Of a stretch of DNA of 64,000 bases, positions 25,233 to 35,019 are shown in pieces. Location of the stretch: NCBI RefSeq assembly GCF_017315705.1, contig NZ_JAFLRF010000004.1, forward strand, positions 186,001 through 250,000, given 5' to 3'. The notes beneath the pieces are model-generated. The model was not told the DNA's origin. It saw only the letters and a program-made list of their open reading frames with translations, and made no database searches. This stretch comes from Trinickia mobilis. GTDB lineage: Bacteria; Pseudomonadota; Gammaproteobacteria; Burkholderiales; Burkholderiaceae. Both the position numbers and the translations under genes were made by a program. Every line of letters starts with the position of its first letter. Position 1 is the first letter of the stretch.

Positions 25233-27461
25233 GTGAAGCCTGGTACGACAGGTTCAGTCTCCGAGGTTCCTCCAAGCTCCCGCATCGCCGGCCTGCTCGG
25301 CGACCTGACCGGCGGCGCGGTATCGACGCTCGTCATGCTGTGCTATGCGATGAGCCTCGGCACGATGATCTTCAGCGCGGATCTCGCCCGCTATGCCGTG
25401 CTCGGGGTACCCACCGCGCTCGTCAGTTGCGTCGTGACCGCGCTGGTGATCGCCTTGACGAGTTCGATGCGCCTGAACATCGGCGGGCCCGACAGCAATG
25501 CCACGGCGTTTCTCGCGGGCGTCGCGGCAGGCGTGGCCAGCAGCGTCCGTGCCGACGGCGGCTCCCCGCAGACCCTCCTTTTGACCGTGCTGATCGCGAT
25601 CGCCCTGTGCTCGATCGTGACGGGCATCGTGCTGTATGCGATCGGTTCGTCGAAACGCAGCCGCTCGCTGCAGTTCCTGCCCTACCCGGTCGTAGGCGGA
25701 TTTCTGGCCGGCACCGGCTACCTGTTGCTGGCGGGGGCGTTTCGCGTCTTGACGGGCGAGCCGCTGCACTGGCGCACGCTGGCGGTGCTGACTCACCTGC
25801 ACTGGCTCGCATGGACGCCCGCCTTGCTCGTGGGCGCGCTGTCCACGCTCCTGACCCGCACCTGGAAGCACGCTGCCGCCTTGCCGCTCGTGCTTGCTTT
25901 CGGGATCGCGCTCTTCTACCTCCTGCTTCACGCGGCCGGCCTGTCGATCGACGACGCGCGCGGCATGGGCCTTTTGCTCCCGCGCGCCGCCCTGCATCTG
26001 CCCCGGCTTCCCGAATTGCATCTGCCTGCACCGTTGGCGCAGGCAAACATCGACTGGCGGGCCATCGGCGCGCACTTTCCGGAAACCCTGGTGGTCACAT
26101 CGGCATCGGCGATCACGATCCTGATGAATTCGACGGCGATCGGCGCGGCGACAGGCGAGGATGTCGACTTGAATCGCGAGATGCGGGCAGCGGGCCTCGC
26201 CAATGTCGCAAGCGGCTTGCTGGGCGGGATGGTCGGCTATCAATCCTTCAACCGGTCGATGCTCAACGCGCGCGCCGGCGCCACGAGCCGCGTCGCCGGC
26301 GTGTTCGCGTCGCTCGCGTGCCTGACCGTGCTTGCCGTCTCGCCGGATCTGGCGGCACTCTTCCCGGTGCCGGTGCTGGTCGGGCTCCAGGTCTTCATGG
26401 GGCTGCGCTTGCTGATGGAGTGGCTGGTCAGCGCCTATGCGAAGCTCAATTGGTACGAGTATTTGCTCGTGCCGCTCATCTTGGGTGTGATTGCGGGCTA
26501 TGGCGTGATCGCCGGTGTCGCGGCCGGCGTCGTCACTGCCTGCGTGATGTTCACACTGCTGTACGGCCGCGTCAGTTGCATACGCATGGAGTTCGACGCC
26601 GGCACGCGCACGTCGACTGTCGAGCGCAGCATCGAGGAGACCCAGCAGCTCCATCGGCTCGGCGCGCAGGTGTGCGGGATGTGCCTGCAAGGCTTTCTCT
26701 TCTTCGGCACGGCCAATTCGATCCTGCAGCGCATGCGCGTACGGTTCGCCGCGTGCGGGTCGGCGCCGGTCCGCTTCGTCGTCCTCGACTTCGCTTCGAC
26801 CCATGGCATGGACGCTTCGGTGTCGATCAGCTTCGTCAAGCTCCGGCAGCTTTGCGCGACGATGGATGCGGACCTGGTACTGACAGCGCTGCCGCCCCGC
26901 TCGCGCGATCTGCTCATGAAAACGGGCACGCTCAAGCTCCGGATTCACGAGTTCGAAACGCTGGACGCCGGCTTGGAATGGGTCGAAGAACAGGTGCTCG
27001 CATCGAATGCGCGGGCGCCGGGTCGCGACGGCGGTTTCGCCGCGACGCTTGCGCCGCATTTCACGGCGCCGGCTCTCGAGGCGCTGTCCGCCCGGCTCGA
27101 GGTGCGCGACTTGGAGGCCGGTCAACCGCTCTTTCTGCGCGGCGAACCGGGCGACGCGCTGTATCTCGTCGAACGCGGGCGAGTCGCCATTTCGCTGCCG
27201 CTTGGCGACGGCCGCTCGGTGCGGCTCCGCTCGTTCGGCCCCGGCACGGTCGTGGGCGAAATGGCGGTGTACACGCAGCAGCGGCGCAGCGCGGACGTGC
27301 TCGCCGAGGCGCCCACGCGTGTGCGGCGCTTATCACTGCAGGCGTTGTGCGCGCTCGAGCAGGAGGACCCGATGACCGCGCAGCAATTCCACCGCTTTCT
27401 CGTCAAGGTCATCGCATCGCGGCTCGCCGTCGCCGACGAAGCGTTGCGCGCCGCCTACTGA
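25233..27461 (+). CDS. SulP (SLC26) anion transporter with STAS and cyclic-nucleotide-binding domains
   Basis: A 742-residue inner-membrane protein from a GTG with GGAG upstream. Residues about 20-450 form the SulP transmembrane core ([39 protein letters not shown]). A STAS domain follows ([20 protein letters not shown]), then a Crp-type cyclic-nucleotide-binding domain at about 620-735 with the phosphate cassette [15 protein letters not shown], keeping the expected Glu and Arg. The anion carried is unknown (sulfate, bicarbonate or a dicarboxylate). The divergent neighbour is a nucleotide cyclase, so cAMP made next door could gate this transporter; that link is inference. Confidence 0.9.
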   Translation: MKPGTTGSVSEVPPSSRIAGLLGDLTGGAVSTLVMLCYAMSLGTMIFSADLARYAVLGVPTALVSCVVTALVIALTSSMRLNIGGPDSNATAFLAGVAAGVASSVRADGGSPQTLLLTVLIAIALCSIVTGIVLYAIGSSKRSRSLQFLPYPVVGGFLAGTGYLLLAGAFRVLTGEPLHWRTLAVLTHLHWLAWTPALLVGALSTLLTRTWKHAAALPLVLAFGIALFYLLLHAAGLSIDDARGMGLLLPRAALHLPRLPELHLPAPLAQANIDWRAIGAHFPETLVVTSASAITILMNSTAIGAATGEDVDLNREMRAAGLANVASGLLGGMVGYQSFNRSMLNARAGATSRVAGVFASLACLTVLAVSPDLAALFPVPVLVGLQVFMGLRLLMEWLVSAYAKLNWYEYLLVPLILGVIAGYGVIAGVAAGVVTACVMFTLLYGRVSCIRMEFDAGTRTSTVERSIEETQQLHRLGAQVCGMCLQGFLFFGTANSILQRMRVRFAACGSAPVRFVVLDFASTHGMDASVSISFVKLRQLCATMDADLVLTALPPRSRDLLMKTGTLKLRIHEFETLDAGLEWVEEQVLASNARAPGRDGGFAATLAPHFTAPALEALSARLEVRDLEAGQPLFLRGEPGDALYLVERGRVAISLPLGDGRSVRLRSFGPGTVVGEMAVYTQQRRSADVLAEAPTRVRRLSLQALCALEQEDPMTAQQFHRFLVKVIASRLAVADEALRAAY

Positions 27462-27640
27462 GCGCTCGACGACGTGCGGCCTTGCGACGCGCGGCTGACG
27501 CGCCGGATCGCAGCGCGCCGCCGCGCCCGTCGGAGAATGCGTTGCCGCGTAATCAGATAAGATCGCTCTATCCGCAGGCTCCCCCCGGCTGCTTTCATAG
27601 CGAACGCAGCCTGTCGTCCCCCACTTTTCAGGAAAAAAGC

Positions 27641-29086
27641 ATGGTCACACCGAGCTATACCGATACCCGTCTCTTGATCAACGGCGAATGGTGCGACGCC
27701 TTGAGCGGCAAGACGCTCGACGTCATCAATCCCGCGACCGGCAAAGCGATCGGCAAGGTCGCCCACGCCGGCATTCCCGATCTGGACCGCGCATTGGCCG
27801 CCGCGCAGCGCGGCTTCGAAACGTGGCGCAAGGTCCCGGCCCACGAGCGCGCGGCGACGATGCGCAAGGCCGCTGCCCTGCTGCGCGAACGCGCCGAAGA
27901 GGTGGCGCGCCTGATGACGATGGAGCAAGGCAAGCCGTATGCCGAGTCGCGCATCGAAATCCTGTCGGCCGCCGACATCATCGAGTGGTTCGCCGACGAA
28001 GGACGCCGCATTTATGGGCGCGTCGTGCCGCCGCGCAATCTCTCGGTCCAGCAAACGGTGCTCAAGGAGCCGATCGGGCCCGTGGCCGCCTTCACGCCGT
28101 GGAATTTCCCGGTCAATCAGGTCGTGCGCAAGCTGTGCGGCGCGTTGGCGAGCGGTTGTTCGTTCCTCGTGAAAGCGCCCGAGGAAACGCCCGCATCGCC
28201 GGCGGCCCTCTTGAAAGCGTTCGTCGATGCGGGCGTGCCCGCCGGCGTGATCGGCCTCGTGTTCGGAGACCCCGCCGAGATTTCCGGCTACCTGATTCCG
28301 CACCCCGTCATCCGCAAAGTCACGTTCACCGGCTCGACGCCGGTCGGCAAGCAACTCGCGGCGCTCGCGGGTGCGCACATGAAGCGCGCCACGATGGAGC
28401 TGGGCGGTCACGCACCGGTCATCGTCGCCGAAGATGCCGACGTCGAACTGGCCGTCAAGGCGGCGGGCGGCGCGAAATTCCGCAACGCCGGGCAGGTCTG
28501 CATCTCGCCGACGCGCTTCCTCGTCCACAACAGCATCCGCGAGGAATTCGTGCGGGCGCTCGTCAAGCACGCCGAAGGCCTCAAGCTCGGCGACGGCCTC
28601 GCCGAAGGCACCAACCTCGGTCCGCTCGCCAATGCGCGCCGCCTGAGCGCGATGAGCAAGGTGCTCGAGAACGCGCGCGCCACGGGAGCCACGGTCGAGA
28701 CGGGCGGCGAGCGCATCGGTGCGGAAGGCAACTTCTTCGCGCCGACGGTGTTGTCGAACGTGTCGCTCGAAGCCGACGTGTTCAACAACGAGCCGTTCGG
28801 ACCGGTCGCGGCGGTGCGCGGCGTCGACTCGCTCGAAGAGGCGATCGCCGAAGCCAATCGCCTGCCCTACGGCCTCGCGAGCTACGCGTTCACAAAGTCG
28901 TTCCGCAACGTGCACCTGCTGTCGCATCAGCTCGAAGTCGGCATGCTGTGGGTCAATCAGCCCGCCACGCCGTGGCCGGAAATGCCGTTCGGCGGCGTCA
29001 AGGATTCGGGCTACGGCTCCGAAGGCGGACCGGAAGCGATGGAAGCCTATCTGGTGACCAAGTCGGTGACGGTCGCGGCGGTATAA
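27641..29086 (+). CDS. NAD(P)-dependent succinate-semialdehyde-type dehydrogenase
   Basis: A 481-residue aldehyde dehydrogenase closest in pattern to GabD-type succinate-semialdehyde dehydrogenases. It has [17 protein letters not shown] in the cofactor site, [12 protein letters not shown], the general-base Glu in [11 protein letters not shown], the nucleophilic Cys in [12 protein letters not shown] and the C-terminal [15 protein letters not shown]. The ATG at 27641 follows an AGGAAAAAA stretch. It would oxidise succinate semialdehyde or a related omega-acid aldehyde to the acid. No aminotransferase gene is beside it, so a role in GABA use is not shown by context; related specificities such as glutarate semialdehyde are possible. 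Confidence 0.85.
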   Translation: MVTPSYTDTRLLINGEWCDALSGKTLDVINPATGKAIGKVAHAGIPDLDRALAAAQRGFETWRKVPAHERAATMRKAAALLRERAEEVARLMTMEQGKPYAESRIEILSAADIIEWFADEGRRIYGRVVPPRNLSVQQTVLKEPIGPVAAFTPWNFPVNQVVRKLCGALASGCSFLVKAPEETPASPAALLKAFVDAGVPAGVIGLVFGDPAEISGYLIPHPVIRKVTFTGSTPVGKQLAALAGAHMKRATMELGGHAPVIVAEDADVELAVKAAGGAKFRNAGQVCISPTRFLVHNSIREEFVRALVKHAEGLKLGDGLAEGTNLGPLANARRLSAMSKVLENARATGATVETGGERIGAEGNFFAPTVLSNVSLEADVFNNEPFGPVAAVRGVDSLEEAIAEANRLPYGLASYAFTKSFRNVHLLSHQLEVGMLWVNQPATPWPEMPFGGVKDSGYGSEGGPEAMEAYLVTKSVTVAAV

Positions 29087-29323
29087 GCGAGGCCTTCATC
29101 GCTCGGTCTTGAATGACTGAGGTTGTGTGCGGCGCGAGGCTGTTTTGGCGTCTGCGGAGCGCGTATCCTGGCAGCCCCCGCCGCACTCATCTCCAAACTG
29201 AGCGATGTACGAGGTCAAGCGAGCACGCAAGCAGCCCGCCTGCTCTCGCCCCGCGGTACTCACCGATAAAAACCAGGACCGTCGACATAGCCTTATTGTC
29301 CTCTTGGCGCGTATGCACTACCG
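29087..29323. other. gene-free stretch after the dehydrogenase
   Basis: No convincing gene. A 33-codon minus-strand frame (29187-29288) with AAGG before its ATG is possible but unsupported. Base composition begins to drop here toward the AT-richer patch that follows. Confidence 0.4.
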
Positions 29324-29716
29324 TTATGGCCTAGCAGCCCGATTGATATCCTCGATACACAGCGAAGCGATTTGCCATCGATTCTCAAGAACCAGCCACA
29401 ACTCAAAAAACTCACATTGGCTGACGATTTCGCCCTTTCTCCTGAACGACGCGAAACCCGATACGGTGGCCCACTCGGTGTGCTCACGAATCTCGCTGAT
29501 CAATTCCTTGAACTCCACATCGCCGGGCCTCCTGTTCGGAAATTTGGCCTGGCTTCGTTCGATATTTGCCATCTGCCCAGCCTTGGATATCTGCTCGGCT
29601 CCTTTTCTTACAAAGAAAGATGGAGCCTCCAGATATGCGAGCCAATCTACCTCGCCATTAAGGTAGGCATCGATCCAGACCTCTCTCATCTGCTTGAGCG
29701 AATACTTCTTATTCAT
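29324..29716 (-). CDS. NTF2-like (SnoaL-like) small protein
   Basis: A 130-residue protein starting MNKKYSLKQMREVWIDAY. Its alternation of an N-terminal helix (AYLNGEVDWLAYLEAPSFFV) and later strands ending FFELWLVLENRWQIASLCIE is the pattern of NTF2/SnoaL-fold proteins. It overlaps the preceding 48-codon frame by eight bases and has no strong Shine-Dalgarno, suggesting coupled translation. Base composition is more AT-rich than the flanking genes. NTF2-fold proteins act as small enzymes, binding proteins or immunity proteins; no toxin gene is beside it, so the role is open. Confidence 0.65.
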   Translation of the reverse strand: MNKKYSLKQMREVWIDAYLNGEVDWLAYLEAPSFFVRKGAEQISKAGQMANIERSQAKFPNRRPGDVEFKELISEIREHTEWATVSGFASFRRKGEIVSQCEFFELWLVLENRWQIASLCIEDINRAARP

Positions 29717-29855
29717 ATTGCAACAAAAGATCAAGCTGCTCTGAAATATCGGATAACTTTCGATCCAGCACTTGCTGCGCGTCCAGCACACCTTCGTTGT
29801 ATGCCTGGTTGCGCACCAGCTTGTACAATTTCTCGGCAAGCGGAAGAACTTCCAT
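29709..29855 (-). CDS. 48-residue helical protein
   Basis: A short frame starting MEVLPLAEKLYKLVRNQAYN and ending LDLLLQYE. Leucines recur at heptad-like spacing (LAEKLYKLV, VLDRKLSDISEQLDLLL), so a small coiled coil is likely. It overlaps the NTF2-like gene start by eight bases. It may be an intact small gene or the tail of a decayed larger one; I do not recognise it. Confidence 0.45.
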   Translation of the reverse strand: MEVLPLAEKLYKLVRNQAYNEGVLDAQQVLDRKLSDISEQLDLLLQYE

Positions 29856-29873
29856 GTTGCCAACTGAAATCCC

Positions 29874-29942
29874 CTACTCGCTCTCCAGCAAATCACGGAC
29901 TCTCGAGGAAAATTTAATTGGGTCGAACTTATCGTTATTCAC
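29874..29942 (-). CDS. possible 22-residue leader or small peptide
   Basis: A GTG with a strong TAGGAGG sequence seven bases before it opens a frame MNNDKFDPIKFSSRVRDLLE ending SE and a stop 18 bases before the 48-residue gene. The strong ribosome-binding site suggests it is translated, either as a small peptide or as the truncated front of a larger gene. Confidence 0.35.
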   Translation of the reverse strand: MNNDKFDPIKFSSRVRDLLESE

Positions 29943-29945
29943 GAT

Positions 29946-30300
29946 GCCTCCTAGAATGCGGGGAAATTGAATTTCGGTCCCTTTTCGAGACGCTGTTCGC
30001 GTAGTCTGGTTTGAAAAACCGGGACGTGATCTATTTCGTCATCCTTATCAATCAACCGCATCAGAATTTGAGTTGCCTTGGGGCGATCCGCTGCCGCAAT
30101 CTCCAACTGCACTGACTAGGACTTCACGCGTTGGCAGTCCCGCATGCCACGCACGCAAGGCGGTCAGTGCCGCGGCATCAAGAAATTCGATCGCCAAAAT
30201 CGACCTTTTTTTGGTTTCTTGAAGCGCGAGTCGGAAGACCACGGCACATGCTACACACCACCTTGCCAAATGCATCCTTCTTGTAATTTTTGTTGAATAT
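29946..30300 (-). pseudogene. frameshifted minus-strand gene remnant
   Basis: Reading on the minus strand, one frame gives AIEFLDAAALTALRAWHAGL then PTREVLVSAV. After an apparent shift near 30085-30110, another frame continues ATQILMRLIDKDDEIDHVPV then FQTRLREQRLEKGPKFNFPAF and a stop at about 29950. The two pieces look like parts of one gene or of two broken ones. The first piece is weakly reminiscent of the N-terminal region of a Burkholderia phage-type integrase family (LRAWYAGL), but that match is short. Confidence 0.35.
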
Positions 30301-30850
30301 TTTTGAAAGTTTCTGGCGTTGATGGTCGGTATGCGACGGGGTTGCTGCCTCCCGCTTCAGGGGTAAGCAGCCGGGCGGCAGACAGCCATAGCGGCGCCCA
30401 GACCGCCAGCCATAGAAGCGAAACATCGTTGGCACGGCCCCTGCGTATTGCCCATGGACGTTGAAATACGTTGAGGAAGCCTTATTTCAGCTTGCATGAC
30501 GTTGTACCGCGCGGGCCTTCTCGGCATTTGTCGGGAAGGCCCGCGTTGCAATGAGCCGGCGGTTCAGCAGTTCCGCATTGATATGACGTAAGCCGCGCTA
30601 TAGCGCGCACGCCAGTCCACTCGCAGCCCCCGCCTACGGCGTCCCCAGCGGCGCGTAGACAATTTTTTTACGCGTCACGATTCTTACCTCGATGCTTCCC
30701 TATACTTCGAACTGCTGCAGATAGAAAGCCAAGCGTCAAACAATACAACTCGCTTTCAGACCGGACAGGCCGAATAGACTGACGAACCGACATGCGGCGC
30801 ACACGGAGGTGCTCTTCCTTTGCGCTGCGAGCGTCAATCTGGAGGGAGAC
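30301..30850. other. 550-base gap before kup, with a GC-rich hairpin
   Basis: Contains an 11-bp inverted repeat (CGCGGGCCTTC at 30510-30520, GAAGGCCCGCG at 30535-30545), possibly a terminator of the decayed patch. No gene was seen. The last ~100 bases must carry the kup promoter, and GGAGGGA precedes its start. Confidence 0.5.
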
Positions 30851-32776
30851 ATGAGCCTACCTGCAACCGAAACATCCGGCGCCGGGCATGTCGGCGAGCC
30901 TCGGCCGCACAAGCCGGCCATGCCCGCGCTGGCGCTCGCCGCGCTCGGCATCGTGTACGGCGACATCGGCACAAGCCCGCTCTACACGATCCAGACCGTA
31001 TTCGACCCCGCCAACGGCCTCGCGCTCAACCGGTTCAATTTGATCGGCATCGTCTCGCTGATCTTCTGGTCGCTGATGGTGGTCGTCTCGCTCAAGTACG
31101 TGGCGCTCATCCTGCGCGCGAACAACCACGGCGAAGGCGGCATCATGGCGCTGCTGTCGCTCGCCGCCTCGTCGGTGGCAACGAAGAAGCGGCTGCGCGG
31201 CACCCTGCTCATGGTCGGCATCATGGGCGCGGCACTCTTCTTCGGCGACAGCGTGATTACGCCGGCGATATCGGTGCTGAGCGCGGTGGAAGGGCTCGAA
31301 GTCGCGGCGCCGCTGCTCAAGACCTACGTGATACCCGTCACGCTCGCGGCGCTGATCACGCTGTTCCTGATGCAGAAGCACGGCACGGCGGGCATCGGCG
31401 CCGTATTCGGGCCGGTCATGGTGATCTGGTTCCTCGTGCTGGCCGTGGCCGGGCTCATCAACATCATGGACGCGCCCGCCGTCCTGACCGCGCTCAATCC
31501 GTTCCAGGGGCTCGCCTTCTGCCTGCATCACCGCTGGCTCGCATTCGTCGCGCTCGGCGCAGTGGTGCTGTCGCTGACCGGTGCCGAAGCGCTCTATGCC
31601 GACATGGGCCACTTCGGAGCGAACCCGATCCGCCTCACGTGGTTCGGTCTCGTGTTTCCGGCGCTCGCGCTGAATTACCTCGGACAAGGCGCATTGCTGC
31701 TCGCCAATCCGTCGGCGATGCAGAATCCGTTTTACCTGCTGTTCCCGCAATGGGCGCTGTTTCCGATGATCGTGCTCTCGACGATCGCCACCATCATCGC
31801 GTCCCAAGCCGTCATTTCGGGCACCTATTCGATGGCCAAGCAGGCCATGCAGCTCGGCTTCCTGCCGCGCATGACCGTCGTGTACACGTCGGCCAAGGAG
31901 ATCGGCCAGATCTATGTTCCCGGCATCAACTGGTCGCTGCTCTGCGCGGTCGTGGCCGCCGTGATCGGTTTCGGTTCGTCGACCGCGCTCGGGTCCGCCT
32001 ATGGGATCGCCGTGACCGGCACGATGCTCATCACGACCTGCCTGACGTTCTTCGTCGTGCGCTACGCATGGCACTACAACTGGTTCCTGTGCGTGTTCGC
32101 AACCGTGTTCTTCTTCATCATCGACGCCACGTTCTTCTCGGCCAACTTGCTCAAGATCGTGCAAGGCGGCTGGTTCCCGCTCGCGATCGGGATCGTGATG
32201 TTCACGGTGATGGCCACCTGGGGACGCGGCTGGGAAATGATGCTGGCCGAAGCCGCGGTACGCGCGGGCGCCACGCCGCTGAAGTCGTATTTGAATACGC
32301 TGCTCTCGCACTCGCCGACGCGCGTGGGCGGCACCGCGATCTTCCTGTCGCCCGATCCCAACAGCGTGCCGCATGCGCTCGTGAACAATCTCATCCACAA
32401 TCGCGTGTTTCACCAGCGTGTGGTGTTCCTGACCGTGAGCACGAAGGAGATCCCTTGGGTTCCGCTCAGCAAGCGCGCGACGGTGCATCGGCTCGAAGAG
32501 GACTGCTACCAGGTCACGATCCATTACGGCTTCAAGGACGAAGTCAATCTGCCGGTCGCCCTCGAATCCTGCAAGCCGTTCGGCCTCGTATTCGAGCCTT
32601 CGGAGACGTCGTACTTCCTGAGCCGCGCCAATGTGGTCCCGGTTTCCAACGTAGGCATGGCGCTGTGGCGCGAAAAGCTGTTCGCGGTGATGCTGCATAA
32701 CGTCGGCAACGTTGCGGCTTATCTCAAGCTGCCCGCCAACCGCGTCATCGAGCTTGGGGCTCGCGTGGAGCTGTGA
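30851..32776 (+). CDS. kup: Kup-type potassium uptake permease
   Basis: A 641-residue Kup/TrkD K+ transporter (K+:H+ symport) with about 12 membrane helices and a C-terminal cytoplasmic domain. The family opening ALGIVYGDIGTSPLYTIQ is complete, and ANNHGEGGIMALLSL, FGDSVITPAISVLSAVEGLE and QGALLLANP are further signatures. GGAGGGA before the ATG fixes the start. It is followed 74 bases later by a response-regulator gene and a sensor-kinase gene on the same strand, so the two-component system may be cotranscribed with it. Whether it senses K+ or turgor is unknown. Confidence 0.95.
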   Translation: MSLPATETSGAGHVGEPRPHKPAMPALALAALGIVYGDIGTSPLYTIQTVFDPANGLALNRFNLIGIVSLIFWSLMVVVSLKYVALILRANNHGEGGIMALLSLAASSVATKKRLRGTLLMVGIMGAALFFGDSVITPAISVLSAVEGLEVAAPLLKTYVIPVTLAALITLFLMQKHGTAGIGAVFGPVMVIWFLVLAVAGLINIMDAPAVLTALNPFQGLAFCLHHRWLAFVALGAVVLSLTGAEALYADMGHFGANPIRLTWFGLVFPALALNYLGQGALLLANPSAMQNPFYLLFPQWALFPMIVLSTIATIIASQAVISGTYSMAKQAMQLGFLPRMTVVYTSAKEIGQIYVPGINWSLLCAVVAAVIGFGSSTALGSAYGIAVTGTMLITTCLTFFVVRYAWHYNWFLCVFATVFFFIIDATFFSANLLKIVQGGWFPLAIGIVMFTVMATWGRGWEMMLAEAAVRAGATPLKSYLNTLLSHSPTRVGGTAIFLSPDPNSVPHALVNNLIHNRVFHQRVVFLTVSTKEIPWVPLSKRATVHRLEEDCYQVTIHYGFKDEVNLPVALESCKPFGLVFEPSETSYFLSRANVVPVSNVGMALWREKLFAVMLHNVGNVAAYLKLPANRVIELGARVEL

Positions 32777-32850
32777 AGCGCACGGGTTCGCCCCTCGCGA
32801 TCGAGCCGCGGATGACTTATGCTTACCCGGACTCTACGGGGCTCTTTCTC

Positions 32851-33510
32851 ATGCGCATTCTCCTGGTCGAAGACGATGATTTGATCGGCAGCGGTGTCGA
32901 GGCAGGTCTTCGGCAAGCCGGCTATGCGGTCGACTGGGCGCGAGACGGCCGCAAGGCCATGCTCGCGCTCGAAACCACCGCCTATGCGCTCGTCGTGCTC
33001 GATTTGGGCTTGCCGCTCTTGTCCGGCAACGAGCTTCTGAAATGGCTGCGCGACGCCGGCAACGATGTGCCGGTGCTCGTGCTGACCGCGAGAGGCACCG
33101 TCGCCGACCGAGTGGGCGGACTGGAGGCCGGCGCCGACGACTACCTCGGCAAGCCGTTCGATCTGACCGAGCTCGTCGCACGCAGCCGCGCGCTATTGCG
33201 CCGCTCGCAAGGACGCAGCGTCGAAGTGATCCGCTATCGCGGCCTGGTGGTGGACCCGGCGGGACAAACCGTGTTGCGCGACGACGCGCGCGTGCCGCTC
33301 ACCGCGCGCGAGTTGGCGGTTCTCGTTCAATTGCTGACCCATCAAGGCGTGCCTCAATCGAAATCGCGTCTCGAAGAGAGCCTGTATGGCTGGCAAGAGG
33401 AAATCGAGAGCAATGCGATCGAAGTGCATGTGTCGAATCTGCGCAAGAAGCTCGGCGCGGATTTGATCACGACCGTGCGCGGCATCGGCTATGTGATGGA
33501 GAAGGCCTGA
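32851..33510 (+). CDS. OmpR/QseB-type response regulator
   Basis: A 219-residue response regulator. The receiver domain has Asp8/Asp9 in VEDDD, the phosphoacceptor Asp51 in VVLDLGLP, Thr in VLTARG and Lys in GKPF; a winged-helix OmpR-type DNA-binding domain follows from about residue 125 (LTARELAVLVQLL, VHVSNLRKKLG). The start is at 32851, where the receiver begins. Its stop overlaps the kinase start (TGATG). Sequence style is close to QseB/PmrA-like regulators; target genes are not evident. Confidence 0.9.
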   Translation: MRILLVEDDDLIGSGVEAGLRQAGYAVDWARDGRKAMLALETTAYALVVLDLGLPLLSGNELLKWLRDAGNDVPVLVLTARGTVADRVGGLEAGADDYLGKPFDLTELVARSRALLRRSQGRSVEVIRYRGLVVDPAGQTVLRDDARVPLTARELAVLVQLLTHQGVPQSKSRLEESLYGWQEEIESNAIEVHVSNLRKKLGADLITTVRGIGYVMEKA

Positions 33511-34931
33511 TGCCCGCATCGATACGGCGCCGTCTCGTGTTCCTGATTCTGGCCAGCATCGCGCTGGTGTGGACGGTTGCGCTGGTGTCGAGCTTTCGCC
33601 ACGCGGCGCGCGAGGTCGAAGAGTGGGAAGACGCACGCCTCGCCGAATTCGCGCAATTCCTCGTCGTCTTGAATCCTGCCGATCTCGCCGCGCTGGCGAA
33701 GACGCACATCGACGCGCGCGACGAATACGACACGAACCACGCCAATAGCACGGACGACGAAGACCCGCTGCCGCGGGACATCCTGCTGCAAGTGCGCGAC
33801 GCCGGCGGCCGCATCCTCGCGAGCAGCCCGGAACTCGGGTCGCTGCCAGGGTGGGACGCGCGGACGCCGGCCGCTCCTGGCATATGCACGCTGACGCTCG
33901 GCGGCAAGCTGTGGCACGCGTACACGCTCCGCGACAACGCCAGCGGCCGGACGGTGCGCGTGCTCGAGCCCGCCAACACGCGCAGCGATCTCGCGACCGG
34001 CGCCGCCCGCCGCATTTCGCGGCCGATCGCGTTCGCGCTGCCGATCCTCGCGCTCTTGGTCTGGATCAGCATCGGCCACAGCCTTGCGCCGCTGCGGATG
34101 TTGTCGAACGCGATCCGCACGCGCGATGTCGGCAAGCTCGAGCCGATCGAAATGGGACCGACGCCGACGGAAGTCCGCCCGCTCGTCGACGCCATCAATC
34201 AATTGCTTGCGCGGCTCGCGTTATCGATCAAGCGCGAGCGCGCGTTTACGTCCGACGCTGCGCACGAATTGAAAACGCCGCTCGCAGCGATCAAGGTTCA
34301 GGCGCAGGTCGCACTCGGCGCAACGGACACGGCATCGCAACAGCTTGCGATGCAGCGCGTGGTGCAAGGCGTCGATCGCAGCGCGCATCTCGCCGGGCAA
34401 TTGCTGCTGCTCGCGCGACTCGACGAGCACGACCCGCTGCCGGCGGCGCCTGTCGAACTGGACACGCTCGCACGACATGCGATTGCGGCCAAAGAGCCCA
34501 ACGCGCGGCGCAAGGGCATGCAGGTCGCGCTGATCGATGGCGAGCCTTGCGAGGTGGTCGCCGAACCGCTCTTGATGGGCATCTTGCTCGACAACCTGAT
34601 CGACAACGCGATCAAGTACGGCGACGCGGGCGGCCGCGTCGAAGTGGCGATACGGCGCGACACGCGAGCCGTGCTGCTGACGGTGAGGGACGACGGCCCG
34701 GGCGTCACCGCCGAGGACCGCGCGCGCCTCACCGATCGATTCTTCCGCTGCAAAGGCGCGGGCGCGGGCGGCAGCGGCTTGGGCCTGTCGATCGTGGCGC
34801 GCATCGTCGAATACTTCGGCGCGCAATTGACGTTCGATGCCGGAATCGGAGGCGCGGGGCTTGGCGCGGAGGTCGCGTTTCCCGCTGCCGTCAAGGTGCC
34901 GGCACGCGTCACATCGGCGGCGCAGGCTTAG
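33510..34931 (+). CDS. QseC-like sensor histidine kinase
   Basis: A 473-residue membrane kinase partner of the preceding regulator. An N-terminal membrane helix (LVFLILASIALVWTVALV), a periplasmic sensor of about 130 residues, a second helix near residue 175 (PIAFALPILALLVWI), then the phosphoacceptor in TSDAAHELKTPLAAIKVQ, an N-box DNLIDNAIKYG, and G-boxes DDGPGV and GGSGLGLSIV. The overall order matches QseC/PmrB-type kinases. The signal is not known. It is translationally coupled to the regulator. Confidence 0.9.
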   Translation: MPASIRRRLVFLILASIALVWTVALVSSFRHAAREVEEWEDARLAEFAQFLVVLNPADLAALAKTHIDARDEYDTNHANSTDDEDPLPRDILLQVRDAGGRILASSPELGSLPGWDARTPAAPGICTLTLGGKLWHAYTLRDNASGRTVRVLEPANTRSDLATGAARRISRPIAFALPILALLVWISIGHSLAPLRMLSNAIRTRDVGKLEPIEMGPTPTEVRPLVDAINQLLARLALSIKRERAFTSDAAHELKTPLAAIKVQAQVALGATDTASQQLAMQRVVQGVDRSAHLAGQLLLLARLDEHDPLPAAPVELDTLARHAIAAKEPNARRKGMQVALIDGEPCEVVAEPLLMGILLDNLIDNAIKYGDAGGRVEVAIRRDTRAVLLTVRDDGPGVTAEDRARLTDRFFRCKGAGAGGSGLGLSIVARIVEYFGAQLTFDAGIGGAGLGAEVAFPAAVKVPARVTSAAQA

Positions 34932-35019
34932 CGAAGCCGACACGTTGCGGCAATCAGCCCCCCCGAACAAAGTAATATGACCCACACCCGCCCGCTTCGG
35001 AGCCCTCCCGCGCGTCGTC

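Noticed and set aside
25340-27640. continuous upstream extension of the succinate-semialdehyde-type dehydrogenase frame through the SulP gene
   Set aside because: The extension is Arg-rich out-of-frame SulP sequence; the dehydrogenase begins with its normal N-terminus at the ATG 27641.
30178-30357. minus-strand frame with KKDAFGKVVCSMCRG considered as a nuclease-toxin tail
   Set aside because: No histidine/cysteine pattern of a known HNH or similar nuclease, and the region has overlapping broken frames; support is too weak.
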